Assembly: GCA_949282255.1 (NCBI GenBank)
Contig: CASDPA010000008.1
Coordinates: forward strand, 1-64,000
Source: an uncultured Spirochaetales bacterium
GTDB lineage: Bacteria > Spirochaetota > Spirochaetia > Sphaerochaetales > Sphaerochaetaceae
Direction of reading: 5' to 3'
DNA: 64,000 nt
The notes below the pieces were generated by a model, which saw only the letters and a program-made list of their open reading frames with translations, searched no databases and was not told the origin of the DNA. The translations under genes were made by a program, and so were the position numbers. Numbering within the stretch: position 1 is the first letter of the stretch; each line of letters begins with the position of its first letter. Below are positions 17,672 to 26,073 of this stretch, one piece after another.

Positions 17672-17938
17672 TTATTTTCTGAGTCCGAGTTCGGCGATAA
17701 GCTGCCTGTACTCGTTGATGTCCCTGTTCTTGATGTACTTGAGAAGTCTTCTTCTCTGTCCAACAAGCTTGAGAAGTCCTCTCCTTGAAGCGTGATCCTT
17801 GGGATTAGCTTTGAAGTGGGCCTGAAGATCATTGATCCTCGCTGTCAAAAGAGCAACCTGGACCTTGCTGTCTCCTGTATTCTTCTCATCTCCACCGAAC
17901 TTAACGATGACATCCTTCTTCATTTCTCCGGTTACCAT
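17672..17938 (-). CDS. rpsO: Ribosomal protein S15
   Basis: An 88-residue small-subunit protein that binds 16S rRNA early in assembly. The core VQVALLTARINDLQAHFK, then DHASRRGLLKLVGQRRRLLK, is near-invariant in S15, and the end LIAELGLRK is standard. ATG 17938 gives the normal family length and has GGAG six bases before it; an ATG four codons upstream lies inside that site. The first 38 bases overlap the ribF 3' end in another frame. This overlap suggests the two genes are closely coupled in translation. Confidence 0.97.
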   Translation of the reverse strand: MVTGEMKKDVIVKFGGDEKNTGDSKVQVALLTARINDLQAHFKANPKDHASRRGLLKLVGQRRRLLKYIKNRDINEYRQLIAELGLRK

Positions 17939-18764
17939 AAACCTCTCCATAAATAGTTATTGAATCTACAAGCCCGAACCCCGGGTCATCTCCCATATTG
18001 GGAAAAACATCCTTTTCCTGAATCCTGACATGATAGTCATCAATATGCAGGATGCAGCGGACAATCCTCCCAACTGAAAGCATCAACTCGGCATCATAAG
18101 CCCCCGGTGGCGGCAGGAGCTGCTGAATAAGATCCGTGCAATAAACCAAGCATCCACATTCGGATCTGTAAGGGATAGTCATCAGATCCACCCTGTAGCC
18201 TTGGCCGGAGTATTCCAAGTAAGACTTGAAATCCCCCTCTTTTATCATCCTTCTCAATGAGGACGAAGATATCTTTTCCCCATCCTCCATCAAGACATGA
18301 TCAACTTGGATAAGTTCCGTATCCTGGCCCTCCGCTCTTAAGAGAAAACCAAGTCCGGGACCGTCGGTGCTTCTTGAAGGGCTTCCACATCTGAAGTCAT
18401 TTCCCAGCACCAGATATCTGACCTTGCCGACAGATGCAAGCATATGTGCAAAGCCACTAGCAGAAATTCTACTGAATATTTCAGAAAAGTCAATAACGCA
18501 GAAAGAATTGATTGAAAATCCAGCAACATATTCCTTTCTTAAGCGAAGCGTATCGAGATTGCCGTTTTTTCCAGGCTTGGGATTGGAGGAAAAGGTTATG
18601 ACCATGCTCTCGATGTTTGGTTTTTTTTTCTGGATTTCGGCAAGTGTGCCGAATATCTTCCTATGCCCTTTATGCACTCCATCAAACACCCCGATGGCAA
18701 CAGCGAGATTGCAATCTTTTTTTTCACCGCTTTCCACCAGGCTGAGGAAATCATACTCCTTCAT
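17901..18764 (-). CDS. ribF: RibF-type FMN adenylyltransferase with a degenerate flavokinase half
   Basis: A 287-residue protein, against about 305-315 for bifunctional RibF. The N-terminal half is a sound FMN adenylyltransferase: AIGVFDGVHKGHRKIF (the HxGH-type nucleotide motif), LVLGNDFRCG and EKISSSSLRRMIKEGDF. The C-terminal half should hold riboflavin kinase with a GxPTAN motif. At that point the sequence reads YSGQGYRVDLMTIPYRSECG, without PTAN, although later pieces (LLPPPGAYDAEL) still look like a kinase remnant. The protein may therefore only convert FMN to FAD. ATG 18764 has GAGG 8 bases upstream and overlaps the truB end by 14 bases. Confidence 0.82.
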   Translation of the reverse strand: MKEYDFLSLVESGEKKDCNLAVAIGVFDGVHKGHRKIFGTLAEIQKKKPNIESMVITFSSNPKPGKNGNLDTLRLRKEYVAGFSINSFCVIDFSEIFSRISASGFAHMLASVGKVRYLVLGNDFRCGSPSRSTDGPGLGFLLRAEGQDTELIQVDHVLMEDGEKISSSSLRRMIKEGDFKSYLEYSGQGYRVDLMTIPYRSECGCLVYCTDLIQQLLPPPGAYDAELMLSVGRIVRCILHIDDYHVRIQEKDVFPNMGDDPGFGLVDSITIYGEVYGNRRNEEGCHR

Positions 18765-19608
18765 CGCCAAACCTCGCCAAAACCTTCATTTTTCCATCTA
18801 TGCGCTCGCAAATTGCATATTTCCTATCTTCCAAATACATGTAAAAGTATTTCGAATCAGGTTTTTCGATATCAATGAGAAAGTCATTCCGGATTATGCC
18901 GTTTATTATCTGCTTTTCAAATTTCTTTGAATAGACCGCAGTACCGAAGAGCCCTGTTTCATCCAAAATCCGTTTTGTATCATAGGAAAGGCATTCATCG
19001 AGATGATATGGTCCGATCGAAAGCCTCCTGAGCTTCTCCAGATGTGCCGCACTTGAACACTTCTCTCCAATATCCCTTGCAAGGCTTCTTATGTACGTGC
19101 CTTTTGAAACATGCACCCTGATAATCAGATCACCTGAATCATATGAGAGCTTTTCAAGGGAAAATATCTCAACCTGGCGAAAAGGCATTTCAAACTCCAG
19201 TCCTTTTACCGCATTCTTATATGCACGCTTTCCATCCACATGCACAGCAGAATACTTTGGAGGACGCTGCATGATTTTTCCTTTGAAAGAAGAGAGCACC
19301 TCATCAATGACGGATTCAGCCGGAACAGGCGCAGTTTTTACTATCCTGCCATCCGGATCCAATGTATCTGTTTCCGTTCCAAAACGTATCAAAGCCTCAT
19401 AGCTCTTGTCCATCGAAGAGAAAACAGGATTAAGCCTGGTTGCATTGCCGACAAGAACGATCATCAACCCGGAAGCGAACCTGTCGAGCGTCCCCGCATG
19501 CCCTATCTTGGTTGATTTTGGATAAGCCTTTTTTACTGTATCAAGAAAACGGAAGGATGTGACTCCCTCCGTCTTATCCATCAAAAGGATTTCAGTCCTC
19601 GCATCCAT
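18751..19608 (-). CDS. truB: tRNA pseudouridine-55 synthase
   Basis: A 285-residue enzyme that makes pseudouridine 55 in the T-arm of tRNAs. It opens with LLMDKTEGVTSFRFLDTVKK. The catalytic Asp sits in IGHAGTLDRFASGLMIVLVG (family form GTLDxxAxG). Later motifs KYSAVHVDGKRAYKNA and HVSKGTYIRSLARDIGE are also typical. The C-terminal PUA-like part is present but diverged. The start lies inside the 3' end of rbfA (17-base overlap), as in many nusA-infB operons. Confidence 0.95.
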   Translation of the reverse strand: MDARTEILLMDKTEGVTSFRFLDTVKKAYPKSTKIGHAGTLDRFASGLMIVLVGNATRLNPVFSSMDKSYEALIRFGTETDTLDPDGRIVKTAPVPAESVIDEVLSSFKGKIMQRPPKYSAVHVDGKRAYKNAVKGLEFEMPFRQVEIFSLEKLSYDSGDLIIRVHVSKGTYIRSLARDIGEKCSSAAHLEKLRRLSIGPYHLDECLSYDTKRILDETGLFGTAVYSKKFEKQIINGIIRNDFLIDIEKPDSKYFYMYLEDRKYAICERIDGKMKVLARFGDEGV

Positions 19609-19966
19609 CGTCCTTGATATCCTTCATCGCTTCGGAAATAAGACCATTTATCCGCTCTCCTTCCCTGAATGACCTGTCTGTCTTGAAAACGAGAACCGGA
19701 GTGTTACGCGTCTTAAGATTCTGAGCTATCCTCGATTGAATGAAAGCCGAGGCACTTTGCAGGGCCTTGACAGATTTTTCAAGCGAGGCATCGCCAAGCA
19801 CGGATGAAACATACACAGTGGCGTGCGAATTGTCACTGCTCAGCTCGACATCGGTTATCGAGGTAAGAGTGCTCAGATTGGGATTCTTTATCTGGCCCTG
19901 CAGGATAAGAGTCGAAATAATCTCAATTATCCTGTTTTCAAGCCTTTTTTTTGAAAACTCACTCAT
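19592..19966 (-). CDS. rbfA: Ribosome-binding factor A
   Basis: A 124-residue 30S maturation factor with a KH-like fold: SKKRLENRIIEIISTLILQG, then DVELSSDNSHATVYVSSV and the C-terminal TPVLVFKTDRSFREGERINGL. ATG 19966 overlaps the infB stop by 8 bases (ATGAGTGA); a TTG three codons earlier is the only alternative. The infB-rbfA-truB order is widely conserved, and coupling by overlap keeps expression in step. Confidence 0.93.
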   Translation of the reverse strand: MSEFSKKRLENRIIEIISTLILQGQIKNPNLSTLTSITDVELSSDNSHATVYVSSVLGDASLEKSVKALQSASAFIQSRIAQNLKTRNTPVLVFKTDRSFREGERINGLISEAMKDIKDDGCED

Positions 19967-22607
19967 TGGTCTCAAGCGTCCTTCTTATCTCTTCTGTTTC
20001 CACAATCTCAAGCAGGTCTCCAATCTGCAGATCCTGCCAGTTGTCAAGACCGATTCCACACTCGTATCCTTCGTTGACCTCTTTGGCATCATCCTTGAAT
20101 CTCTTGAGGCTGCTGATTCTGATGAGATCCTTGTTAAGCTGTATGGAATCCCTTATCACGCGCACAAGGCTGTTTCTTTTGACCTTGCCTTCTGTGACAT
20201 ATGCTCCGGCGATGACACCGACCTTGGGCACCTTGAACAGATCCCTGACCTCGACCTTGCCGATATCAACTTCCCTGATTTCAGGAGAAAGCATGCCCTC
20301 CATCGCGCTCTTGATATCGTCCACCACATCATAGATGATGTTGTATTTCTTGATTTCAACCTTCTCTTTTTCAGCCAGGGCCTGAGCCTTTGGTGTCGGA
20401 CGAACATTGAAACCGATGACGATCGCATCGGATGCGCTTGCAAGAGTGATATCGCTTTCGATGATCGCACCTGCAGATGCCCTGAGGACATGAAGCTTGA
20501 TCTCATCAGTACTGAGCTTTTCAAGTGCTCCCTGAAGAGCCTCGACAGAGCCCTGCACATCACCTTTGATGATGACGTTGAAATCGGTGACCTCACCCTC
20601 CTTGATCTTCTCATTGAGATTTTCAAGAGTGATCTTGTTACGGCCGTCTCCAGCTCCAAGCCTTTCGAGCTCCTGACGTTTTGCTCCGACCATCCTCGCC
20701 TGCTTCTCGTCTTCCGTAACCTGGAAAGGATCGCCTGCTGAGGGAATGTTTGATAATCCTATGATCTCCACAGGATCGGAAGGACCGGCTTCCTGTATTT
20801 TCTTACCCTTGTCGTCAAACATTGCCCTGACTCTTCCAGGATAGATGCCTGCAACATAATAGTCTCCCTGATGCAGGGTTCCCTTTTCGATTATGACGGT
20901 AGCTACGGTTCCCCTTCCCTGGTCGATACGGGATTCTAGCACCTTTCCTACAGCCCTGCAGTTCGGGTTTGCGGTAAGCTCAAGCATTTCCGCCTGCAAA
21001 AGAATCGTATCAAGAAGGTCGTTTATACCTTCCTTTTTAAGTGCGGAAATCTTGCAATAAAGGGTCTGACCACCCCATTCCTCAGGCGTAAGACCAAGAT
21101 CTGAAAGCTGCTGCATGACCCTTTCCGGATTTGCTTCAGGCAGATCGCATTTGTTGATTGCAACAATAATTGGAACCTTTGCAGCCTTCGCATGGTCGAT
21201 TGCTTCTCTTGTCTGTGGCATGACACCATCATTTGCCGCAACGACAAGAACAACAATATCCGTCACCTGGGCACCGCGGGCCCTCATCATCGAGAATGCC
21301 GCATGTCCCGGAGTGTCAAGGAAAACAACATTGCCTTTTCCCGGCACAGATACCTTGTATGCCCCGATATGCTGTGTTATTCCGCCGAACTCTCCTGAGG
21401 CAACGTCGCTGCTTCTGATCGCATCGAGCAGCTTGGTCTTACCATGGTCGACATGACCCATGATTGTGACAATCGGCGCCCGTGGACACATATCCTCCGG
21501 CCTGTCCTCCTCACTTTCGATTATCGTTTCATCATACAGGGATACAAGATGAACCTCACAGCCATATTCACTTGCTATGATTTCAGCAGTATCATGGTCT
21601 ATCATCTGGTTGATGGTCACCATCATACCCATCTTGAAGAGTTTTGAGATGATATCGCTTGCTTTGAGATTCATCTTCTTGGCAAGATCGGCAACAGTGA
21701 TATTCTCCATGATATCGATCTTTGAAGGAACGGAGGAGAGTCTGCTATCTTCCCTTTTCTTCTTCTGGAACTGAAAATCGATCTCTTCTTCCTGACGGAC
21801 GTTCTTATCGTAATCCTTCTTCTTATTTGCTCCTGGATTACGCTTATTCTTCTGGTTGAGATCCATTGCCGGAACATTTGCGTTACCTGGCTTGCTGGCA
21901 AATGACCTCTGTCCGCCACTGAAACCAGGCCGTCCCTGATGATCTCTCTGGAAAGGCTGTCGGCCATCCTTATTAGGGGTATAGGATTGTCCCGGCCTCA
22001 TCTGATGATTAGTATCCCTCGACTGCCCTGGACGGGAATCATGACGTGAGTCGCGGTTTCGGTTGAAACCACCCTGACGTCCACCTGCCGGTTTTCCACC
22101 AACGATGCCGGCAACACGCGGCCTTGATGGGGTTTGTGCAGATGAATCCGTCTTCTGCCCTGGAACAGGAGGTAGATTGGTACTTTTAATGATTACAGGA
22201 CCATTATGGAGCGGAGAAGAGATGCGGGATGACGGCATCCTGTTCTCAGGCTTGGGTTCAATCTTCCTTACACCTATCACAGCACCGTAATTCTTTTTCT
22301 CATCACTTCTTGCACCACTGTGGATATTTGGTGATGATGCAATCACATTCCCGGTCTTCTGTACGGATTTTTCCTTCAAAGCCTCCTTTTCCTGGGGCTT
22401 GGAAATGCTTTCAGGTGCTGCCTCCTGCTCAATTGCAGTTTTAGCCTCATCCTTTTCTTCCTTGATTTTGACCTTCACCATCGGCTTCTTTTTGATCACT
22501 ACCTTTTTCTTGATGATCTCTTCCGCCTTCTGGCTTGGGGCCTGGCTTTCTTCCCTGACCTGGGCTTTTTTGATTACCTGAGCCTTCTTTTCTTCAATTT
22601 TCTCCAT
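19959..22607 (-). CDS. infB: Translation initiation factor IF-2
   Basis: An 882-residue GTPase that places initiator tRNA on the 30S subunit. The first 300 residues are a low-complexity, charged N-terminal region rich in Lys/Glu and then Arg/Gly/Gln. An IF2 N-domain follows ([20 protein letters not shown]), then the G domain with [31 protein letters not shown] and [11 protein letters not shown], and then domains II-IV ([16 protein letters not shown]). ATG 22607 has AAGGA six bases upstream; a GTG at 22625 would also be in frame. The nusA stop is 14 bases before this ATG. Confidence 0.96.
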   Translation of the reverse strand: MEKIEEKKAQVIKKAQVREESQAPSQKAEEIIKKKVVIKKKPMVKVKIKEEKDEAKTAIEQEAAPESISKPQEKEALKEKSVQKTGNVIASSPNIHSGARSDEKKNYGAVIGVRKIEPKPENRMPSSRISSPLHNGPVIIKSTNLPPVPGQKTDSSAQTPSRPRVAGIVGGKPAGGRQGGFNRNRDSRHDSRPGQSRDTNHQMRPGQSYTPNKDGRQPFQRDHQGRPGFSGGQRSFASKPGNANVPAMDLNQKNKRNPGANKKKDYDKNVRQEEEIDFQFQKKKREDSRLSSVPSKIDIMENITVADLAKKMNLKASDIISKLFKMGMMVTINQMIDHDTAEIIASEYGCEVHLVSLYDETIIESEEDRPEDMCPRAPIVTIMGHVDHGKTKLLDAIRSSDVASGEFGGITQHIGAYKVSVPGKGNVVFLDTPGHAAFSMMRARGAQVTDIVVLVVAANDGVMPQTREAIDHAKAAKVPIIVAINKCDLPEANPERVMQQLSDLGLTPEEWGGQTLYCKISALKKEGINDLLDTILLQAEMLELTANPNCRAVGKVLESRIDQGRGTVATVIIEKGTLHQGDYYVAGIYPGRVRAMFDDKGKKIQEAGPSDPVEIIGLSNIPSAGDPFQVTEDEKQARMVGAKRQELERLGAGDGRNKITLENLNEKIKEGEVTDFNVIIKGDVQGSVEALQGALEKLSTDEIKLHVLRASAGAIIESDITLASASDAIVIGFNVRPTPKAQALAEKEKVEIKKYNIIYDVVDDIKSAMEGMLSPEIREVDIGKVEVRDLFKVPKVGVIAGAYVTEGKVKRNSLVRVIRDSIQLNKDLIRISSLKRFKDDAKEVNEGYECGIGLDNWQDLQIGDLLEIVETEEIRRTLETNE

Positions 22608-22621
22608 ATGATTCCTTATTA

Positions 22622-24088
22622 TCACTCAAATTCGAATTCTACGCCACAATTCGGGCACACAGTGGTTCCAGCAGCAAGGATGCTGTGGCAATTAGGACAC
22701 TCGAAGGAATATTCTTCCTCCTCCTCGATGACAACATTGGATTTGACTTCCTGGATTTCCTCTGAGCTGAAGCCGAGATCGACGAGCTCCTCTTCCGTAT
22801 AATCGAAGAATTCCTCAACCGACCAGATATCCCTTGCATGAAGCTTTTCAACCAATTTCGCATCAAGTCCGATATCAGCAATGGGAGTGTCATCCGGAGC
22901 AATGCCGATCTGGTCGTTGCTGATGGCTTCCTCCCCTTCCTCTTCTTCTGAAGAAGCAAAGAGGTCCTCGACATTCTCATATATCTTCTGAGTCTCTTCC
23001 ATTTCTGCAAACTGACTCGGGGTTTTGACCTCGATATTCCAGTCACAAAGCATTTTTGCAAGCTTGACATTTACTCCGGCCTGTCCGATAGCAATTCCAA
23101 GCTGATTATCATCAACTATTGCAACGATATGCTTGCTTGCAGGATCGATTGTGACAACACGCTGTACCTGAGCAGGAATAAGGGCGTTGGCAACGAATAC
23201 AAGCGGATCGGAAGAGTAGCGGACAACATCGATCTTCTCACCCTCACACTCCGTCATCACTGTCTGTATGCGCGACCCCTTGGCTCCGACAACGGCTCCT
23301 ACAGGATCCACATCGCTCTTATGGGTATCAACTGCGATCTTGGTCCTGACTCCAGCCTGCCTTGCAATGCTCTTGATCTCCACATCTCCAGAAGAAATCT
23401 CAGGAACCTCGTTTTCAACAAGTGCTTTCACAAAATCCTTGCTGCCTCTTGTCAGATATATCCTGACGCCCTTTGCGCCTTTTCCCTTCCTCTGATTGTC
23501 ATTCTGACTGTCCGCCTTGTCAACACGCTCGACAAGGAACTTATATTTCTGCTGGATCGAATAGGTTTCCCTCGGACTCTGGCTGCGTACGGGGAAGGTA
23601 GCCTCGACATCCAGGTTGAGATTCACCCCATAATCACCATTATCCCTTCTTCTTTTTATCTCACCGTATATGAGCTTGCCTTCCTTTCTCTTGGCATCCG
23701 CATAGAGCTTATCATTATAATACTCTTTTACAATCTGCTGGCTGCGCTGTTTTGCACTCTGGACGCTGGAGGCCTCGAATGTCTTGGGATCCATCTCGAT
23801 CTTAAGCTCGTCGCCGATTTCAACATCATCCACAAGCTCCAAAGCCTCATCAAGAGGAATCTCCATCGATTCGGAATACCAGTTCTCTTCCGCCACAACC
23901 TTCTTTATCTGATAGACACTCATCACCCTGTTCGTATCGTCAAACTCGATCAAACAATTCTCATCAGTGCCGTATTTCCTCTTGTAAGCGCTTTTGATCA
24001 TATCGTTGATCAGAGAAAGCACCTGCTCCTCGCTCATGTTTCGTTCGTTAATCATCGAGTCGATCTCAACTCTCAAATCCAGACTCAT
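22622..24088 (-). CDS. nusA: Transcription factor NusA with an extra C-terminal zinc ribbon
   Basis: A 488-residue elongation and termination factor. Domains in order: the N-terminal RNA polymerase-binding domain (about 1-125), an S1 domain (about 135-205), two KH domains (RTKIAVDTHKSDVDPVGAVV and VDDNQLGIAIGQAGVNVKLA) and a helix-hairpin-helix repeat (DAKLVEKLHARDIWSVEEFF to LGFSSEEIQEVK). The last 30 residues carry two CxxC knuckles, ECPNCHSILAAGTTVCPNCG. That is a rubredoxin-like zinc ribbon not found in ordinary NusA. The ATG overlaps the rimP stop (ATGA). Confidence 0.95.
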   Translation of the reverse strand: MSLDLRVEIDSMINERNMSEEQVLSLINDMIKSAYKRKYGTDENCLIEFDDTNRVMSVYQIKKVVAEENWYSESMEIPLDEALELVDDVEIGDELKIEMDPKTFEASSVQSAKQRSQQIVKEYYNDKLYADAKRKEGKLIYGEIKRRRDNGDYGVNLNLDVEATFPVRSQSPRETYSIQQKYKFLVERVDKADSQNDNQRKGKGAKGVRIYLTRGSKDFVKALVENEVPEISSGDVEIKSIARQAGVRTKIAVDTHKSDVDPVGAVVGAKGSRIQTVMTECEGEKIDVVRYSSDPLVFVANALIPAQVQRVVTIDPASKHIVAIVDDNQLGIAIGQAGVNVKLAKMLCDWNIEVKTPSQFAEMEETQKIYENVEDLFASSEEEEGEEAISNDQIGIAPDDTPIADIGLDAKLVEKLHARDIWSVEEFFDYTEEELVDLGFSSEEIQEVKSNVVIEEEEEYSFECPNCHSILAAGTTVCPNCGVEFEFE

Positions 24089-24573
24089 CGCTTAGCCTCC
24101 CAGTCATATTCAAGTTTCGCCTTGCTTATATCGGCAACGGGGATATCGATACAATCCCCCTTCTCCATCTTATCCTCGATAAGATAATCGGAAAGGATGA
24201 CACGCTCAAAATCCGCATCTTTTATCCTTCCTATAATATAAGAAGAATTCTTAACGGAATAAACCCTGACGACAGATCCCGTAAATATCCCGAATTCAAG
24301 CACATCCTTGAAGGCTCTCTGGATACCCGGGGAGGAAACCTCGAGCTCGAGATCCCTTGAAAGGCTTACCTGATATCTCGGATATATGATGTTGTAAACC
24401 ATCTCAAGATCGTCCGTCGTAATCTCCTGTCCATCCTTTTTTATCAGGACACGGAGAGAGGCCGTTCCTGAATATTCGGTTTTGGACACTTCCACAAGCC
24501 TAAAACCCATTGGGGCAATCAAGGAAGAAATTTCCTTATAAAGCTCCTTGTCTTTAGCATCCTTGGTGAGCAT
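24085..24573 (-). CDS. rimP: Ribosome maturation factor RimP
   Basis: A 162-residue 30S maturation factor, first gene of the operon. The N-terminal domain reads LYKEISSLIAPMGFRLVEVS, and the conserved YQVSLSRDLELEVSSPGIQR joins it to the Sm-like C-terminal domain. RimP upstream of nusA-infB is the common bacterial order. ATG 24573 is directly served by AGGAGG; a TTG five codons upstream overlaps that site. The leader of about 60 bases contains a perfect 9-bp hairpin. Confidence 0.94.
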   Translation of the reverse strand: MLTKDAKDKELYKEISSLIAPMGFRLVEVSKTEYSGTASLRVLIKKDGQEITTDDLEMVYNIIYPRYQVSLSRDLELEVSSPGIQRAFKDVLEFGIFTGSVVRVYSVKNSSYIIGRIKDADFERVILSDYLIEDKMEKGDCIDIPVADISKAKLEYDWEAKR

Positions 24574-24593
24574 AATCCTCCTGACCAATAATA

Positions 24594-24616
24594 AAGGGAC
24601 CTTGCTCAGGTCCCTT
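24594..24616 (-). promoter_or_regulatory. Leader hairpin of the rimP operon
   Basis: AAGGGACCT (minus strand 24616-24608) pairs perfectly with AGGTCCCTT (24602-24594) around a 5-base loop, GAGCA. TTTATTATT follows, then the rimP ribosome binding site. The U-tract is weak for a terminator. It could be an attenuator, an RNase site or a 5' stabiliser for the 14-kb transcript. Confidence 0.45.
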
Positions 24617-24641
24617 AAATCACTTTAATGAAACTAAATGT

Positions 24642-24670
24642 AATCTAACAGCATATTTTTTTTCTGTCAA
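24642..24670 (-). promoter_or_regulatory. Promoter of the rimP-to-murJ operon
   Basis: On the minus strand a consensus TTGACA (24670-24665), a 17-base spacer and TAGATT (24647-24642) predict a start near 24635, about 60 bases before rimP. It is the strongest promoter match found in the window. It would serve the 13 genes down to 10112, as no other clear start site lies between them. Confidence 0.7.
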
Positions 24671-24732
24671 GCATAAAAATATAAAAACATAATCTATGGA
24701 TATTCGCAACGTTTTGGCATATAACCAATAAC

Positions 24733-26073
24733 ATGGCCAAAATGGATATGACGAGGGGAAATCCCACAAAACTTCTCATAAACTATTCAATCCCCCTAGT
24801 GCTTGGAAATCTTTTCCAACTTTTTTATAACGCAGCCGACAGCATCATCGCTGGACGTTTCATCGGAAAAGATGCCCTTGCAGCAATAGGAATGGCAGCT
24901 CCGATAAACAACATCATCATCCTCTCCATATCAGGAATATGCATCGGGGCGGGAGTGCTCATGAGCAGGCAATTTGGTGCAAGCAGATACGAGGAGTTGA
25001 AAAAAGAACTGTCTACCACACTTGCTCTCGGACTCATCCTCTCCTTGTTTGTGGTTGTTGTGGGAATAATCCTTACTCCCGTCATCTTAAAGCTCCTAAA
25101 TACTCCAAAGGAGCTTTTTCTTGCCACGCAAAGCTATCTGAGGATCATTTTCCTCGGAGTACCATTCACATTCGTATTCAATGCGCTCTCATCCGGATTG
25201 AAAAGTGTCGGAGATTCCAAGACATCCCTTAAATTTCTTATCTTCTCATCCGCTCTCAACCTGATCCTCGACATTGTCTTTATTGGCATTTTAGGATTCA
25301 AGATACGTTGTTCCGCAATTACAACCGTAACAGCGGAAGCAGTTAGCGCCATACTATCCGCAATTTACATCCGGAAAAAGATTCCAGAGCTCAGACTTGA
25401 CAGCCTTTGGCTGAAGATGGATCCAGGACTTCTGAGAACAACATTGTCATATGGAAGCGCCACAGCTTTGCAGCAAACCATACAGCCGATCTGCAAGCTG
25501 CTTATACAAAGTGCAGTAAATACCCTGGGAGTCGATGCTATTGCGGCCTTCAATGCGGTTTCAAGAATCGATGATTTTGCTTTCATACCTGAGCAGAATA
25601 TTGCAGTTGGCATCACCACCTACATTGCCCAAAACGATGGAGCTGATAAAAAGGACAGGATCAAAAGCGGTATAAGACGAGGGCTTCTCCTAGAAATTTT
25701 CTATGGAATACTGATAGGCCTTGCTGTTTTCCTATCAAGGAAAATAATCCCAACCTTGTTTGTCTCAGCATCTGAAACAGAAACAATCCGCGAAGCTGTG
25801 AAATATTTGTCAATCATGTCTTTTTTCTATATCCTTCCTTCGCTGACAAATGGAATACAAGGGATGTTCCGTGCAATAGGACAGATGAAGATAACAGTAG
25901 CGGCAACTGCAATTCAGGCCGGGCTCAGGGTGGTCTTCACTTATCTTCTGATTTCAAGGCTTCAGATCATAGCCGTCCCATTCGCCTGTGCCTTAGGCTG
26001 GATTGCGATGCTGCTGTTTGAGATTCCGCTGGCAATATGGCATTTTGGAAAAACTAGTCGAGCTCCTTCTTAA
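24733..26073 (+). CDS. MATE-family multidrug/sodium or proton antiporter
   Basis: A 446-residue protein with twelve hydrophobic segments in two similar halves. The opening GNPTKLLINYSIPLVLGNLF, then YNAADSIIAGRFIGKDALAA, is a standard MATE signature. The second half repeats it (LSYGSATALQQTIQPICKLL). MATE proteins export cationic drugs or metabolites in exchange for Na+ or H+; the substrate here cannot be told. The gene runs away from the rimP promoter. Its ATG has no clear ribosome binding site. Its 3' end overlaps that of mutS, on the other strand, by 20 bases. Confidence 0.88.
   Translation: MAKMDMTRGNPTKLLINYSIPLVLGNLFQLFYNAADSIIAGRFIGKDALAAIGMAAPINNIIILSISGICIGAGVLMSRQFGASRYEELKKELSTTLALGLILSLFVVVVGIILTPVILKLLNTPKELFLATQSYLRIIFLGVPFTFVFNALSSGLKSVGDSKTSLKFLIFSSALNLILDIVFIGILGFKIRCSAITTVTAEAVSAILSAIYIRKKIPELRLDSLWLKMDPGLLRTTLSYGSATALQQTIQPICKLLIQSAVNTLGVDAIAAFNAVSRIDDFAFIPEQNIAVGITTYIAQNDGADKKDRIKSGIRRGLLLEIFYGILIGLAVFLSRKIIPTLFVSASETETIREAVKYLSIMSFFYILPSLTNGIQGMFRAIGQMKITVAATAIQAGLRVVFTYLLISRLQIIAVPFACALGWIAMLLFEIPLAIWHFGKTSRAPS

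Noticed and set aside
19740-20741. Open frame of 333 codons on the plus strand
   Set aside because: It is antisense to infB and rbfA, both confidently identified.
23129-24187. Open frame of 352 codons on the plus strand
   Set aside because: It is antisense to nusA and rimP, and its residue pattern is that of a reverse-strand shadow.
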